Positions 8,935-18,705 of a DNA stretch of 64,000 bases are shown here, in pieces. The position numbers and the translations under genes were made by a program. The number at the start of each line of letters is the position of its first letter. The stretch's first letter is position 1. The stretch covers positions 1 through 64,000 of the forward strand of contig CAWAZU010000008.1 in NCBI GenBank assembly GCA_963786445.1, read 5' to 3'. Origin of the DNA: JAFKFJ01 sp963786445. GTDB lineage: Bacteria; Pseudomonadota; Alphaproteobacteria; Acetobacterales; Acetobacteraceae. The notes under the pieces were generated by a model. It was not told the origin of the DNA. It ran no database searches and saw nothing but the letters and a program-made list of their open reading frames with translations.

Positions 8935-9577
8935 ATGCCCGCGAGAAACGCGATGCCCCTGCAAGCCGAGGCGCGCACGGTGATTGAGACCATGCACCGC
9001 GCGACCGCCGAACTGATCGCCTCCGGCGTCGGGTCACGCGCCTTGAAGGCCGGTGATACCGCCCCGCCCTTCGTGCTGAACGACGCGAACGGCAATGCCG
9101 TCGCCTCGTCCGCGCTGCTCGCGCAAGGCCCGCTTGTCGTCAGCTTCTACCGCGGCGTCTGGTGCCCGTACTGCAATATGGAGTTGCAGGCGCTGCAGGA
9201 GGCGCTGCCGGCGTTCCGCGCGCTTGGCGCGCAACTTCCTGGCGATCTCGCCACAAAATGCCGTGAACAGCCGCAAGTCGATGCGCGACAACGGGCTTGA
9301 TTTTCCAATTCTTTCCGATCCCGGCAACGAGACGGCGGCCGCATTCGGGCTGCGCGTCGCGTTGCCGGGCTACCTCGTCGACCTGTACAAGAGCCTCAAG
9401 AATGACCTGCCGGCCTTCAACGGCGATACGAGCTGGACGCTGCCGATGCCGGGCCGCTTCGTGATCGGCCAGGACGGGATCATCCGGTACGCGGAGGTCA
9501 ATCCGGACTACACGCACCGTCCCGAGCCATCGGACATGCTGCCGGTCCTGCGCACTCAGGCGGCCCGCGTCGCATAG
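8935..9577 (+). CDS. AhpC/TSA-family peroxiredoxin-like protein (one frameshift)
   Basis: A thioredoxin-fold peroxidase of the YxWCPYC type: the motif FYRGVWCPYCNMEL supplies the peroxidatic and nearby cysteine. The reading frame changes near 9235-9245 (one extra base around CAACTTCCTGG), after which PQNAVNSRKSMRDNGLDFP and the C-terminal half continue in the new frame to 9577. Total about 214 residues, normal for the family. It likely reduces peroxides with the reductase encoded next. Confidence 0.8.
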
Positions 9578-9646
9578 CGGTGCCGCCCGGCCGGGCTTGG
9601 TCCCGGTCGCACTCCCGAAGAGCAAATGCGAGACATGGAGGGCGCG

Positions 9647-11051
9647 ATGGCGGAACCGGAACGGCTCGACGTGCTGATCCTGGGCAGCGGCCAGGGCGGC
9701 AAACTGCTGGCGTGGCACATGGCGCGGTCGGGGCGGCGCACTGCCGTCGTGGAGCGGCGGTATGTCGGCGGCTCCTGCCCCAACATCGCCTGCATGCCCA
9801 GCAAGAACGAGATCTGGGGCGCGCGGGTCGCGCACCTGGCACGGCACGCAGCGCAGTTCGGCACGATGACCGGCACCGTCGCCACCGACATGGCGAAGGT
9901 CCGCCAGCGAAAGCGCGACATGGTCGAGCGCGAGGTCGCAGCGCACCTGCAGAACTACCAGGCGAGCGGCGCCGAACTGATCATGGGGACCGGGCGGTTC
10001 GTGGCGCCGAAGACGCTGGAGGTGGAATTGAATGCAGGCGGGACGCGCCTGCTGACAGCCGAACAGGTGTTTCTCAACCTCGGATCGCACGCGGCCATCC
10101 CGGGCGTTCCGGGCCTCGCGGATGCTCGGCCACTCACGCATATCGAGCGCTCTGGAACTGGACTACGTGCCGCAGCACCTGATCCTGCTCGGCGGCGGCT
10201 ATGTCGGGTTGGAAATGGCGCAGGCCTACCGCCGCTTCGGCAGCCGCGTGACGGTGATCGAGTCAGGGCCGCAGCTCATGGGTCGGGAGGACCCGGACGT
10301 CGCGGACGCCATGCAGCGGATCCTGAGCGATGAAGGCATCCGCGTTCTGCTGTCTGCGGAGACGCGCAGCGTGCGCGGGCGCTCCGGCGAGGGGGTGTCG
10401 CTGTCCGTGCGCACTGCCTCCGGCGAGGAGACGATCGAGGGCAGCGACATCCTGGTCGCTGCCGGACGCATCCCGAACACGGCGGGGATCGGGCTTGAGC
10501 AGACCGGTGTCGAGCTGGACGCACGCGGCTACATCCGCGTCAACGAGCGCCTCGAGACGGTGGCGCCCGGCGTCTGGGCGCTGGGGGAATGCGCAGGCAG
10601 CCCGCAGTTCACGCATGCCTCCGTCGACGACTTCCGGATCATCGCGGACAACCTGGCCGGCGGGACGCGCAGCACACGCGACCGGCTGGTGCCGTACTGC
10701 GTGTTCACCGATCCGCCGCTCGCCCATGTGGGGCTGAGCGAACGCGATGCGCAGCACGCCGGGATCGCCGCGCGCGTCGCACGGCTGCCGATGGAGGCCG
10801 TGCTGCGGGCGCATACCACGGACGAGACGCTCGGCTTCATGAAAGTGCTCGTCGGCGGCAGCGACGATCGCATCCTCGGCTTCACGATGATCGGCTCCGA
10901 GGCCGGCGAGGTCATGGCCGCGGTGCAGACGGCGATGCTGGCGGGGCTGCCCTATCCCAGACTCCGCGACGCCGTCATCGCACATCTGACGATGGCGGAG
11001 GGGCTGGGGTTCCTGCTCGCGAACGTACCGCCACGCTCGGCGGTTGCCTGA
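9647..11051 (+). CDS. FAD/NAD(P)-dependent disulfide oxidoreductase (one frameshift)
   Basis: A class I pyridine nucleotide-disulfide reductase related to mercuric reductase and lipoamide dehydrogenase. It shows the FAD motif LILGSGQGGKLLAWHMA, the redox pair in GGSCPNIACMPSK (C-x4-C), the NAD motif LILLGGGYVGLEMA, and a C-terminal dimerisation domain. The frame breaks near 10130-10140. ATG 9647 is preferred over 9626 because GGAGGG precedes it. The physiological disulfide substrate is unknown; the peroxiredoxin upstream is a candidate partner. Confidence 0.85.
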
Positions 11052-11099
11052 ACAACACCGGAACGGCTGCGCGCGCAGCTTGCAACAAGGAGAGGATCA

Positions 11100-12122
11100 A
11101 TGACTCGCTTCGATGCCTATCGCGACAGTTTTCCCAATGCCCGGCTCAGCCGTTCGCCGACCGGCGTGCTTGAAGTGGCGCTTCACACCGATGGCGGAAC
11201 GCTGATCTTCAACGGGCACACGCACGAACAGTTCGTCGACCTGTTTCACGCGATCGGTTCCGATCGCGACAACCGGGCCGTCATCCTGACCGGCAGCGGC
11301 GGGTCGTTCATGGAGGAGATCACCCTCGACGGCTTCGATTTCTTCACCCCGCAGGGCTACGACAAGATCTACCGCGAGGGCAGAAAGGTCCTGATGAACC
11401 TCCTCGACATCGAGGTGCCGCTGATCGCCGCGGTGAACGGTCCGATGCGGCTGCATACCGAGTACGTCCTGCTCGCCGACATCGTGCTGGCGACACCCTC
11501 GGCGGTGTTTCAGGACAGGCCGCATTTCGGGTTCGGCATCGTGTCCGGCGACGGTGTCCACCTGCTGTGGCAGGAGGCGATCGGAACGATACGAGGCCGG
11601 TATTTCATCCTCACCCGCCAGGAGCTCGATGCCGAGACCGCCAAGGCATGGGGCGCGGTCAACGAGGTCGTCCCGGCCGACCGGCTGCTCGCCCGCGCGC
11701 GCGAGATCGGCGAAGGCCTCGCCGCCCTGCCGCCGCTGGCGACGAGCTACACGCGCATCGCGATGACCCAGAAATTGCGCCGCATCATCGACGAGGGCGT
11801 GACCCTCGGGCTCGCCTTGGAGGGCATCTCCGCGGCGGATGTTGCGCGCTCGCGAACCGCGGCGTTGAACCATCGGCACGTCACGGCGCATCGCGGCGCG
11901 ACGTGCCGCCTCATGCGAAGGGGTGGAGAATGGGCCAATGCGTGCAGGTCCCGATCGAACGCCACGCTCGACAGCGGACCTGCTGGCGCAAGGATGGCGG
12001 AAACCGGATCTCAAGGCGGGCGTGGGGAATGTCCCGGCGCCTGTTGCGGGTTCGCCGCGTTGGCCCCGGGGACGGCGTCTGCCGCTTCGCATCTGGCGAA
12101 CAAGCCGAGGAGACCGAAATGA
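11100..12122 (+). CDS. Enoyl-CoA hydratase/isomerase (crotonase) family protein
   Basis: A strong AAGGAGAGG precedes the start. About residues 1-255 are crotonase fold (RAVILTGSGGSFMEE, PLIAAVNGPMRLHTEYVLLADIVLA). The oxyanion-hole and catalytic positions are not the textbook ones, so the reaction cannot be named. The last 80 or so residues do not look like any crotonase and may result from a frameshift near 11860. The ORF stop still overlaps the next start as ATGA. Confidence 0.7.
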   Translation: MTRFDAYRDSFPNARLSRSPTGVLEVALHTDGGTLIFNGHTHEQFVDLFHAIGSDRDNRAVILTGSGGSFMEEITLDGFDFFTPQGYDKIYREGRKVLMNLLDIEVPLIAAVNGPMRLHTEYVLLADIVLATPSAVFQDRPHFGFGIVSGDGVHLLWQEAIGTIRGRYFILTRQELDAETAKAWGAVNEVVPADRLLARAREIGEGLAALPPLATSYTRIAMTQKLRRIIDEGVTLGLALEGISAADVARSRTAALNHRHVTAHRGATCRLMRRGGEWANACRSRSNATLDSGPAGARMAETGSQGGRGECPGACCGFAALAPGTASAASHLANKPRRPK

Positions 12123-12823
12123 TCGACCTCTACTATTGGCCTACGCCGAACGGCCACAAGATCACGATGTTCCTTGAGGAAGCGGGAGTCGACTACGCGA
12201 TCCATCCGGTCGATATCAGCGCCGGCGATCAGTTCAAGCGCGATTTCCTCGCCATCTCGCCGAACAACCGCATGCCGGCGATTATCGATACCGCGCCGGC
12301 GGACCGAGGCGAGCCGATCAGCGTGTTCGAGTCAGGCGCCATCCTGTTGTACCTGGCCGAGAAGACCGGCCGCTTCCTGCCGAAGGACTTACGCGGCCGG
12401 AAAACCGCGACGGAGTGGCTGTTCTGGCAAGTGGGCGGGCTGGGACCGATGGCCGGACAGAACCACCATTTCGGCGTCTACGCGCCAAGCAGGATTCCTT
12501 ACGCGATCGAGCGATACGTGAAGGAGACGAACCGTCTGTACGGCGTCCTCGACCGCCATCTCGAAAACCGCACGTTCATCATCGGCGACGACTACAGCAT
12601 CGCCGACATGGCTTCCTATCCGTGGATCGTTCCCTGGAAGCGCCAGCAGCAGAATCTGGACGACTTTTCGAATTTACGGCGCTGGTTCGACATGGTGCGC
12701 GCTCGCCCCGGAACGCAGCGGGCCTACGCGAAAGGCGAGCCGTACTCGGGCCGCCCCACTGTCACCGAGGAAGGCAAGAACATCCTGTTCGGCCAGACCG
12801 CCAATAGAGCGCCGGCAGCCTGA
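12119..12823 (+). CDS. Glutathione S-transferase family protein (YfcG/YghU-like)
   Basis: 234 residues, preceded by GAGGAG. The N-terminal thioredoxin fold begins YYWPTPNGHKITMFLEEAG, the TPNG-type active site of Nu-class GST/disulfide reductases, and contains FESGAILLYLAEK (glutathione gamma-Glu site). The C-terminal helical domain includes FIIGDDYSIADMASYPWI. A cytosolic glutathione-dependent reductase or transferase, probably part of the redox cluster. Confidence 0.9.
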   Translation: MIDLYYWPTPNGHKITMFLEEAGVDYAIHPVDISAGDQFKRDFLAISPNNRMPAIIDTAPADRGEPISVFESGAILLYLAEKTGRFLPKDLRGRKTATEWLFWQVGGLGPMAGQNHHFGVYAPSRIPYAIERYVKETNRLYGVLDRHLENRTFIIGDDYSIADMASYPWIVPWKRQQQNLDDFSNLRRWFDMVRARPGTQRAYAKGEPYSGRPTVTEEGKNILFGQTANRAPAA

Positions 12824-12873
12824 CGGTAGAGGCGCGAAATATCCCGACTTCCCATTGCATGATGGAGGAGAAG

Positions 12874-13440
12874 ATGACGCTCACGTCTTCAGCGGAGCAA
12901 CAGCAGGCAGCCGAGCGCCGGTGCATCGATCAGAGTAAGATCGCGTACCAGAAGCCCCAGCCCGCAGGCATGGTGCCGGATGTATTCGTCGGCTCCGCAT
13001 TGGAGCTTGACGGCGATGAACGCGAATGGGTGCCGCAGTCGGACACGGTCGCGTTCAGGCCGCTCGTACTGAACGTGAGCCAGGGCTACTACATCAACAT
13101 CCTGCGGGTTCGGTCCACCGGCGTGCTATCGCGCCACCGCCATTCCGGACCGGTGCACGCCTTCACGCTGCGCGGAATGTGGCGCTACCTCGAGCACGAC
13201 TGGGTTGCGTCTCCGGGCGACTACGCGTTCGAACCGCCCGGCGAGACCCACACCCTGGTCGTTCCCGACGATGTAAAGGAAATGGCCACGCTCTTTCACG
13301 TGACAGGCGCGTACATCTATGTCGATCCCTACGGCGAGGCGCTCGGATACGAGGACGTTTTCACCAAGCTGGAGCACGCAACCAAGCACTACGAAGCCGT
13401 TGGGCTCGGCAAGGACCATGTGAGGCGGATCGTCCGATGA
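12874..13440 (+). CDS. Cupin, 2,4'-dihydroxyacetophenone dioxygenase-like
   Basis: About 188 residues from ATG 12874, which follows GGAGGAG. A single cupin barrel carries likely metal-binding residues in SRHRHSGPVHAF and PPGETHTLVV, matching the 2,4'-dihydroxyacetophenone dioxygenase family. It may cleave a C-C bond in an aromatic ketone, but the substrate is inferred only from family. The stop overlaps the next ATG (ATGA). Confidence 0.8.
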   Translation: MTLTSSAEQQQAAERRCIDQSKIAYQKPQPAGMVPDVFVGSALELDGDEREWVPQSDTVAFRPLVLNVSQGYYINILRVRSTGVLSRHRHSGPVHAFTLRGMWRYLEHDWVASPGDYAFEPPGETHTLVVPDDVKEMATLFHVTGAYIYVDPYGEALGYEDVFTKLEHATKHYEAVGLGKDHVRRIVR

Positions 13441-14888
13441 CAAGACGCGAGACAGTCGATGTCGGGGGCGTTCCGATCAGCTATCTCGCCGCCGGCGAAC
13501 TCGGTCCCTTGGTGCTCCTGCTTCATGGCACCTATTGGAGCCGCATCTGGCAGCCTGTGCTCGACGGCATCGCCGCCGCCGGCCTTCGCCCGGTGGCGGT
13601 CGATTTCCCCGGCTTCGGACGCTCGGGAGGTGAGCTTACTGCGAGCGAGGCTTCGGTCCCGCGTCTTTCCGCCTGGCTGCTGCGCTTCCTCGACGCGTTG
13701 GGGCACACAGGCCCGGTCATGGTTGCCGGTCACGACATCGGAGGAGGCGTCGCGCAACATCTCATGCTCACAAACAAGGTGGAGGTGCAGCGGCTCGCCG
13801 TGGTGAACGGGGTGATGTACAACTCATGGCCGGTCCCCGGCGTTGCCCGCTTCCGGGATCCAGCCGTGGCCGCCGCAACGACAAGGGACGACGTTCTCGC
13901 CGCGCGTCGCGTATCGGTCGTGAAGGCGCTCGGACGCCCGGCAAGCGAGGTCGAGATCGCGGAATATCTCGATCCCTGGACAGACCCAAGGGTTTCCCGC
14001 TCGTGGCTGGCGCTCGCGGGCGCCTCGGACAACCGGTACACCATGGAGATGCTGCCTGCTCTGCTACAGTCGAAGACGCCCAAGCTTCTGGTCTGGGGCG
14101 AGGATGACGGATTCCAGACGGTCGACTTTGCCGAACGCTACGCCCGCGAAATTCCGGAGACGAGGCTCGTCCGCATCAAGTCGGCGGGCCACATTCCGAT
14201 GGAGAACGATGCCAAGGCGGTAGCGGGAGCTCTGGCCGAGTTCTTTGCCGCCGATCACCCGTTCCGGAAGCCGGACAACGTCCTCGCGACGCCTCACATC
14301 GGCTACGTCGCCGAGGATCTCTATCGGACCTTCTACGGCGATGCTGCCGACGGAATTGCAAAGTGGCTTGCGTCCATGCGCCTGAGCGTCACCGTGAACG
14401 GCCACGCTCGCACGATCATGGTCGAACCGCGCATGACCCTGCTTGACGCGCTGCGTGAAGAACTGGCGCTGACCGGCACGAAGAAAGGGTGCGATAGGGG
14501 TGAGTGCGGCGCATGCACCGTCCACGTTGAAGGCCGTCGCGTTCTGTCCTGCATGACCTTAGCGGCGATGCAGGACGGCAAGCGGATCATCACGATTGAA
14601 GGATTGGAGCACGACGGCATGCTCCATCCGCTCCAGGCGGCGTTCATCGAGCACGACGGGTTCCAGTGCGGCTTTTGCACGTCCGGGCAGATCATGTCGG
14701 GCGTTGCCGTGATCGAAGAGGCGAAAGCGGGCTGGCCCAGCGCCGCGACGGCCGACGTCACGAAGCCGTTCGCCCTCTCGGACCTGTCGAGCGCTGAGAT
14801 CCGAGAGCGGATGAGCGGCAATCTCTGCCGTTGCGCCTGCTATCCCAACATCGTCGACGCCGTGGCCGATGCGACGGGAAGGAGCTGA
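13437..14888 (+). CDS. Fused ORF: alpha/beta hydrolase - hydroxyacid DH tail - [2Fe-2S] subunit
   Basis: One continuous frame of about 483 residues with three parts. Residues 1-275 are an alpha/beta hydrolase: oxyanion loop LLHGTYWSR, Asp nucleophile elbow GHDIGGG as in haloalkane dehalogenases and epoxide hydrolases, acid WGEDDG, His AGHIPMEN. Residues about 276-313 (DNVLATPHIGYVAEDLYR) look like the C-terminal end of a D-2-hydroxyacid dehydrogenase. From M314 (14376) it is a complete xanthine-dehydrogenase-type [2Fe-2S] subunit (CDRGECGACTVH, CGFCTSGQ, CRCACYPNI). The last part alone could start at 14376. The joint looks like a deletion scar. Confidence 0.8.
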   Translation: MTRRETVDVGGVPISYLAAGELGPLVLLLHGTYWSRIWQPVLDGIAAAGLRPVAVDFPGFGRSGGELTASEASVPRLSAWLLRFLDALGHTGPVMVAGHDIGGGVAQHLMLTNKVEVQRLAVVNGVMYNSWPVPGVARFRDPAVAAATTRDDVLAARRVSVVKALGRPASEVEIAEYLDPWTDPRVSRSWLALAGASDNRYTMEMLPALLQSKTPKLLVWGEDDGFQTVDFAERYAREIPETRLVRIKSAGHIPMENDAKAVAGALAEFFAADHPFRKPDNVLATPHIGYVAEDLYRTFYGDAADGIAKWLASMRLSVTVNGHARTIMVEPRMTLLDALREELALTGTKKGCDRGECGACTVHVEGRRVLSCMTLAAMQDGKRIITIEGLEHDGMLHPLQAAFIEHDGFQCGFCTSGQIMSGVAVIEEAKAGWPSAATADVTKPFALSDLSSAEIRERMSGNLCRCACYPNIVDAVADATGRS

Positions 14889-14891
14889 ACC

Positions 14892-15887
14892 ATGCACAGC
14901 TTCGCTTTGTCGCGGGTCGATGATCCGGCGAAGGCCATAGCGGCTCACGCCAAGGACGCACAACTCGCCTTTATTGCGGGAGGCACGGACCTCCTCGGCC
15001 TGATGAAGGACCGCGCGACGCTTCCCGAGCGCCTGCTGGACATCAACGGACTACCCGATATGGCGCGGATCGAAGCGTTACCGGACGGCGGCATACGCAT
15101 TGGCGCGCTGGCCCGGATGAGCGACGTGGCGGCGAACATCGACGTGCGCCGGCGCTTTCCTGTCATCGCCGAAAGCCTGCTGTTCGCCGCATCCGGCCAG
15201 CTGCGCAACATGGCGTCGATCGGCGGCAACATCATGCAGCGGACGCGCTGCGCCTATTTCCGCGACGACGATGGCCCGCCGTGCAACAAGCGGCGACCCG
15301 GCTCCGGCTGCTCGGCCCGCCACGGCCGCAATCGCAATCACGCGATCTTCGGATGGTCCGACGCCTGTGTTGCCACCCATCCTTCCGACCTTGCGGTGGC
15401 ACTGGCGGCCCTGGACGCAAACGTCGTCGTGCTTGGGCTGGCGGGAGAGCGTTTGATCCCGTTCACGGACTTCCATCGCCTGCCTGGCAGCACGCCGGAG
15501 CGCGACAACACGCTCGACCGCGGCGACCTGATCGTCGCGATCGACGTGCCCCCAAGGGTCGAGGGCCGTGCTTCTCATTACCTGAAGGTCCGTGATCGCG
15601 AATCCTACGAGTTTGCCCTTGTGTCCGCGGCGGCCGCGGTCGCGACCGATCGCAGGCGCCTCCGCTCGGTGCGGCTCGCCATGGGCGGCATTGCGCACAA
15701 ACCCTGGTGCCTCGCAGCCGCCGAAACAGCACTGCGCGGCGTTTCGTTGGACGATATCGACGCGCTCAGGTCGGCGATCGCTGAATCCTTCATCGATGCT
15801 CGGCCGCTCGACCAAAACGGTTTCAAGGTTGAGCTTGCCCAGCGCGTCGCTTTGCGTGCGCTGCAAACCGCGGGAGAACGCGCATGA
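14892..15887 (+). CDS. Molybdenum hydroxylase FAD-binding subunit (PaoB-like)
   Basis: 331 residues after AAGGAGC. FAD-binding PCMH-type domain: FIAGGTDLLGLMKD and SIGGNIMQRTRC. The segment TRCAYFRDDDGPPCNK with later cysteines (GSGC, SDAC) matches the extra [4Fe-4S]-binding insertion described for E. coli PaoB/YagS. Electron-transfer subunit between the [2Fe-2S] and Mo subunits. It overlaps the large subunit start by 4 bp. Confidence 0.9.
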   Translation: MHSFALSRVDDPAKAIAAHAKDAQLAFIAGGTDLLGLMKDRATLPERLLDINGLPDMARIEALPDGGIRIGALARMSDVAANIDVRRRFPVIAESLLFAASGQLRNMASIGGNIMQRTRCAYFRDDDGPPCNKRRPGSGCSARHGRNRNHAIFGWSDACVATHPSDLAVALAALDANVVVLGLAGERLIPFTDFHRLPGSTPERDNTLDRGDLIVAIDVPPRVEGRASHYLKVRDRESYEFALVSAAAAVATDRRRLRSVRLAMGGIAHKPWCLAAAETALRGVSLDDIDALRSAIAESFIDARPLDQNGFKVELAQRVALRALQTAGERA

Positions 15888-18097
15888 ACGCGGTCGGACA
15901 ACCGATTTCACGCGCCGATGGATGGCTGAAGGTGACCGGCCGCGCGCGTTACACGGCAGATGTCCCGCTCGTGGGCGCCGCACACGCTGCCATCGTCCAC
16001 AGCACCATTGCGAACGGGCGGACGGTATCGATCGATATCACCGCCGCCGAGAGGGCACCGGGTGTATTGGCGGTGTTTACATATCACAACATGCCGCGGA
16101 TGAACCCAACACCCAAGCCCTGGAGCCACCTCCATCCACACGGCCAAGGTTACCTCCCGCTTCAGAACGACGAGATCCACTACGCCGGCCAACCGATCGC
16201 ACTGGTGGTCGCGACGACGCGCGATCAGGCGATGCATGCCGGGACACTGATCAGTGCGGAATATGCGGCTGAGCAACCGGTCGTATTCAACCGCCAGATA
16301 GCAAACGAGGCCGTCGATCCTCCGCAATTCCTCTGGCCGGTCGCATCGTCGGTCGGCGACGCCGACAAGGGAATCCAAGACGGCGCCGTGGGGATCGAAC
16401 AGACCTATACGACGTCGGATCGCCATCACAATCAAATGGAGCCGCATGCGACTGCGGCTGTCTGGGATGCGGACGGCGCGCTGACGCTCTATGAGACCAC
16501 CCAGCACATCTTCGGGGCCAGGGAACTGGTGTCGATCGTGCTCGGCGTGCCGATCGAGAAGATCAACGTCGTGTCCCATTTTCTGGGCGGCGGCTTCGGA
16601 GGGAAGGCTTATGTCTGGCCGCATACGCTGCTGACTGCGCTCGCGGCGAGAGTGCTGAACCGGCCGGTGCGCATCCAGCTTACGCGCGCGCAGATGTATT
16701 CGATGGTCGGCCACCAGTCGGCGACGATCCAGACGATTGCGCTCGGCGCCGACAAGGACGGTAAACTGACCGGCATTCGCCACGAAAGCATTTCGCCGAC
16801 ACCGGTATTCGACAACTACATCGAATACGCGGCAATCGCGTCACGACATTTGTGGGCCGCCAGCGGGGGAATCTCGACGAACCACAAGGTCGTCCATGTG
16901 AACCGCAACACGCCGACGGCAATGCGCTCTCCGCACGAGGCCCTCGGCCATTTCGCGCTCGAAAGTGCGATGGACGAACTCGCTTACGCGACCGGCGTCG
17001 ATCCGGTCGCGCTACGTCTGCTCAACGACACCAAGATTGACCCGCTGAGTGGCCGTCCCTTTTCGACGCGCGCGATGCGCGAGTGCCTGACGAAAGGTGC
17101 CGCGCGTTTCGGCTGGGACAAACGGACGCCCGAGCCGGGTTCGATGCGCGACGGTCGCTATCTGGTTGGCCAGGGGATGGCAGGCGCGATCTACACGCAT
17201 TGGAGATGGCCGGCCAAAGCACGAGTTACCATCGATCGCGACGGTTCCGCACTCGTCGAGACCGGGACGCACGACCTCGGCACCGGCACCTATACCGTGA
17301 TGCGGCAGGTGGCCGCCGACGCGCTCGGTCTGGCCCCGGAGAAGGTGACCGTGCGACTGGGCGACACGAGATTGCCCGAGTCCCACGCGTCGATCGGTTC
17401 GGCCACGATGGCCAACGCTGGCGCGTCGGTCATGCTCGCGGCGAAGGCCGCCCGCGACAAGGCGATCGAGCTGGCTCTGACCGGTCAGGAGGCCCCTTTT
17501 GCCGGTTCGGTTCCCGAGGACGTGCTCATCGACGACGGCAGGCTGGCGCTGGTGAGAAAGAACGTGAACATCACCTATGCCGAGCTGCTGGCGCGCAATG
17601 GGCTTACCGAACTGGTGGCCGACGGGGACTATGATCCGGTCGAGGAGGCCAACGGACCGAAAGCGATCTTCAGCTTCTCCGCCGTGTTCGCGGAAGTGCG
17701 CGTCGACCCGGAACTTGGGTTGGTACGCATGAGCCGCTTCGTCGGTGCTTACGACGCGGCTCGCATCATCAACCCCAAGACCGCGCGGAGCCAGGCGATC
17801 GGCGGCATCATCTGGGGAATCGGGCAAGCGCTGCTCGAGCAGTCAGAAACGGATCTACTGATGGGCCGCTTCCTCAACCGCAACTACTCCGGCTACCTCG
17901 TTCCTACCAACGCCGACATTCCGGAACTCGATGCGCTGTTTGTCGGTGACTTCGACGAAGATGCGAGCCCTCTTGGCGCCAAGGGTCTAGGCGAGCTGAC
18001 TGCTGTGTCGGTGGCACCTGCAATCGCCAATGCGGTCTATCACGCGACTGGAAAGCGCGTGCGCGATCTGCCGATTACAGTTGAGAAGCTTTTGTGA
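15884..18097 (+). CDS. Molybdenum hydroxylase large subunit (PaoC/YagR-like)
   Basis: 737 residues of the xanthine dehydrogenase family, molybdopterin-cytosine-dinucleotide type. Landmarks: FLGGGFGGKAYVWPH, AMRSPHEALGHFALE, and the C-terminal GAKGLGELTAVSVAP with the catalytic glutamate. Together with the two preceding ORFs it forms a three-subunit aldehyde or N-heterocycle dehydrogenase. The substrate is not evident; aromatic aldehydes are usual for PaoABC. Intact frame. Confidence 0.92.
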   Translation: MNAVGQPISRADGWLKVTGRARYTADVPLVGAAHAAIVHSTIANGRTVSIDITAAERAPGVLAVFTYHNMPRMNPTPKPWSHLHPHGQGYLPLQNDEIHYAGQPIALVVATTRDQAMHAGTLISAEYAAEQPVVFNRQIANEAVDPPQFLWPVASSVGDADKGIQDGAVGIEQTYTTSDRHHNQMEPHATAAVWDADGALTLYETTQHIFGARELVSIVLGVPIEKINVVSHFLGGGFGGKAYVWPHTLLTALAARVLNRPVRIQLTRAQMYSMVGHQSATIQTIALGADKDGKLTGIRHESISPTPVFDNYIEYAAIASRHLWAASGGISTNHKVVHVNRNTPTAMRSPHEALGHFALESAMDELAYATGVDPVALRLLNDTKIDPLSGRPFSTRAMRECLTKGAARFGWDKRTPEPGSMRDGRYLVGQGMAGAIYTHWRWPAKARVTIDRDGSALVETGTHDLGTGTYTVMRQVAADALGLAPEKVTVRLGDTRLPESHASIGSATMANAGASVMLAAKAARDKAIELALTGQEAPFAGSVPEDVLIDDGRLALVRKNVNITYAELLARNGLTELVADGDYDPVEEANGPKAIFSFSAVFAEVRVDPELGLVRMSRFVGAYDAARIINPKTARSQAIGGIIWGIGQALLEQSETDLLMGRFLNRNYSGYLVPTNADIPELDALFVGDFDEDASPLGAKGLGELTAVSVAPAIANAVYHATGKRVRDLPITVEKLL

Positions 18098-18138
18098 AGT
18101 AGCGTGAGGAGCGGCTGGCGATGCCTCTCGTGGTCACG

Positions 18139-18603
18139 AGCGCAACCGGGGCAAATGGCGATGGCTACGGCGCTCTGCTCGCATTTGATTCGCGAGGGCC
18201 GCCGCTATGCCGACCAACGCGACCTCGCCGATTTCCTCGACGCCGAGGGGATTGACGTGCGGATTCCCTTCGTCGACGAAGCGAGCCTCAAGCTGTGGAA
18301 TATCGAGGTTGACCGGCATTAGGTAGTCGGCCATGTGCGCATTGACGGGACGACCGTCGCACCGATCGAGGACGGCGCGCTCCATCGATGCCGTGCCGAT
18401 TCCCCCGACCGTGCCGCCGGTGCACTGGCTCGCGGTGAAGCGCGGATTGACGATCCTGCCGGCCGCGTAGCAGCCGAGCGCGCGACGGACCCTGATGGTT
18501 CCCGCATCGGGGTCGACGGCGACTTGGCCGCCAGCGTGACGTGCGGCCAAAGGCTTAGCCGGCGCGCTCCGCTTTTGGCGTCATCGAATATTGCGGCAAC
18601 CAA
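18139..18603 (-). pseudogene. Second molybdenum hydroxylase large subunit, C-terminal fragment
   Basis: On the opposite strand just after the intact large subunit. The frame contains GCYAAGRIVNPRFTASQ, NAHMADYLMPVNLDIPQLEA and NPLGVEEIGEVALVGIAAA, the C-terminal quarter of an XDH-type large subunit. The upstream part is missing and the 3' end is out of frame. It is clearly different in sequence from the neighbouring intact copy, so it is a relic of another operon. Confidence 0.75.
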
Positions 18604-18705
18604 GTCTGGCCATGTTCGGCTGCTTCGTGACCGCGCCCAACGATGTCCCGCGCCAGCTGGACAGTTTGCTCGTCACTGCCGGGTCCCTTCGGTGATCCGC
18701 CGGTT

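Noticed and set aside
13026..13436. Upstream extension of the hydrolase fusion frame
   Set aside because: It is the opposite reading of the cupin gene. The real start is ATG 13437 in the ATGA overlap.
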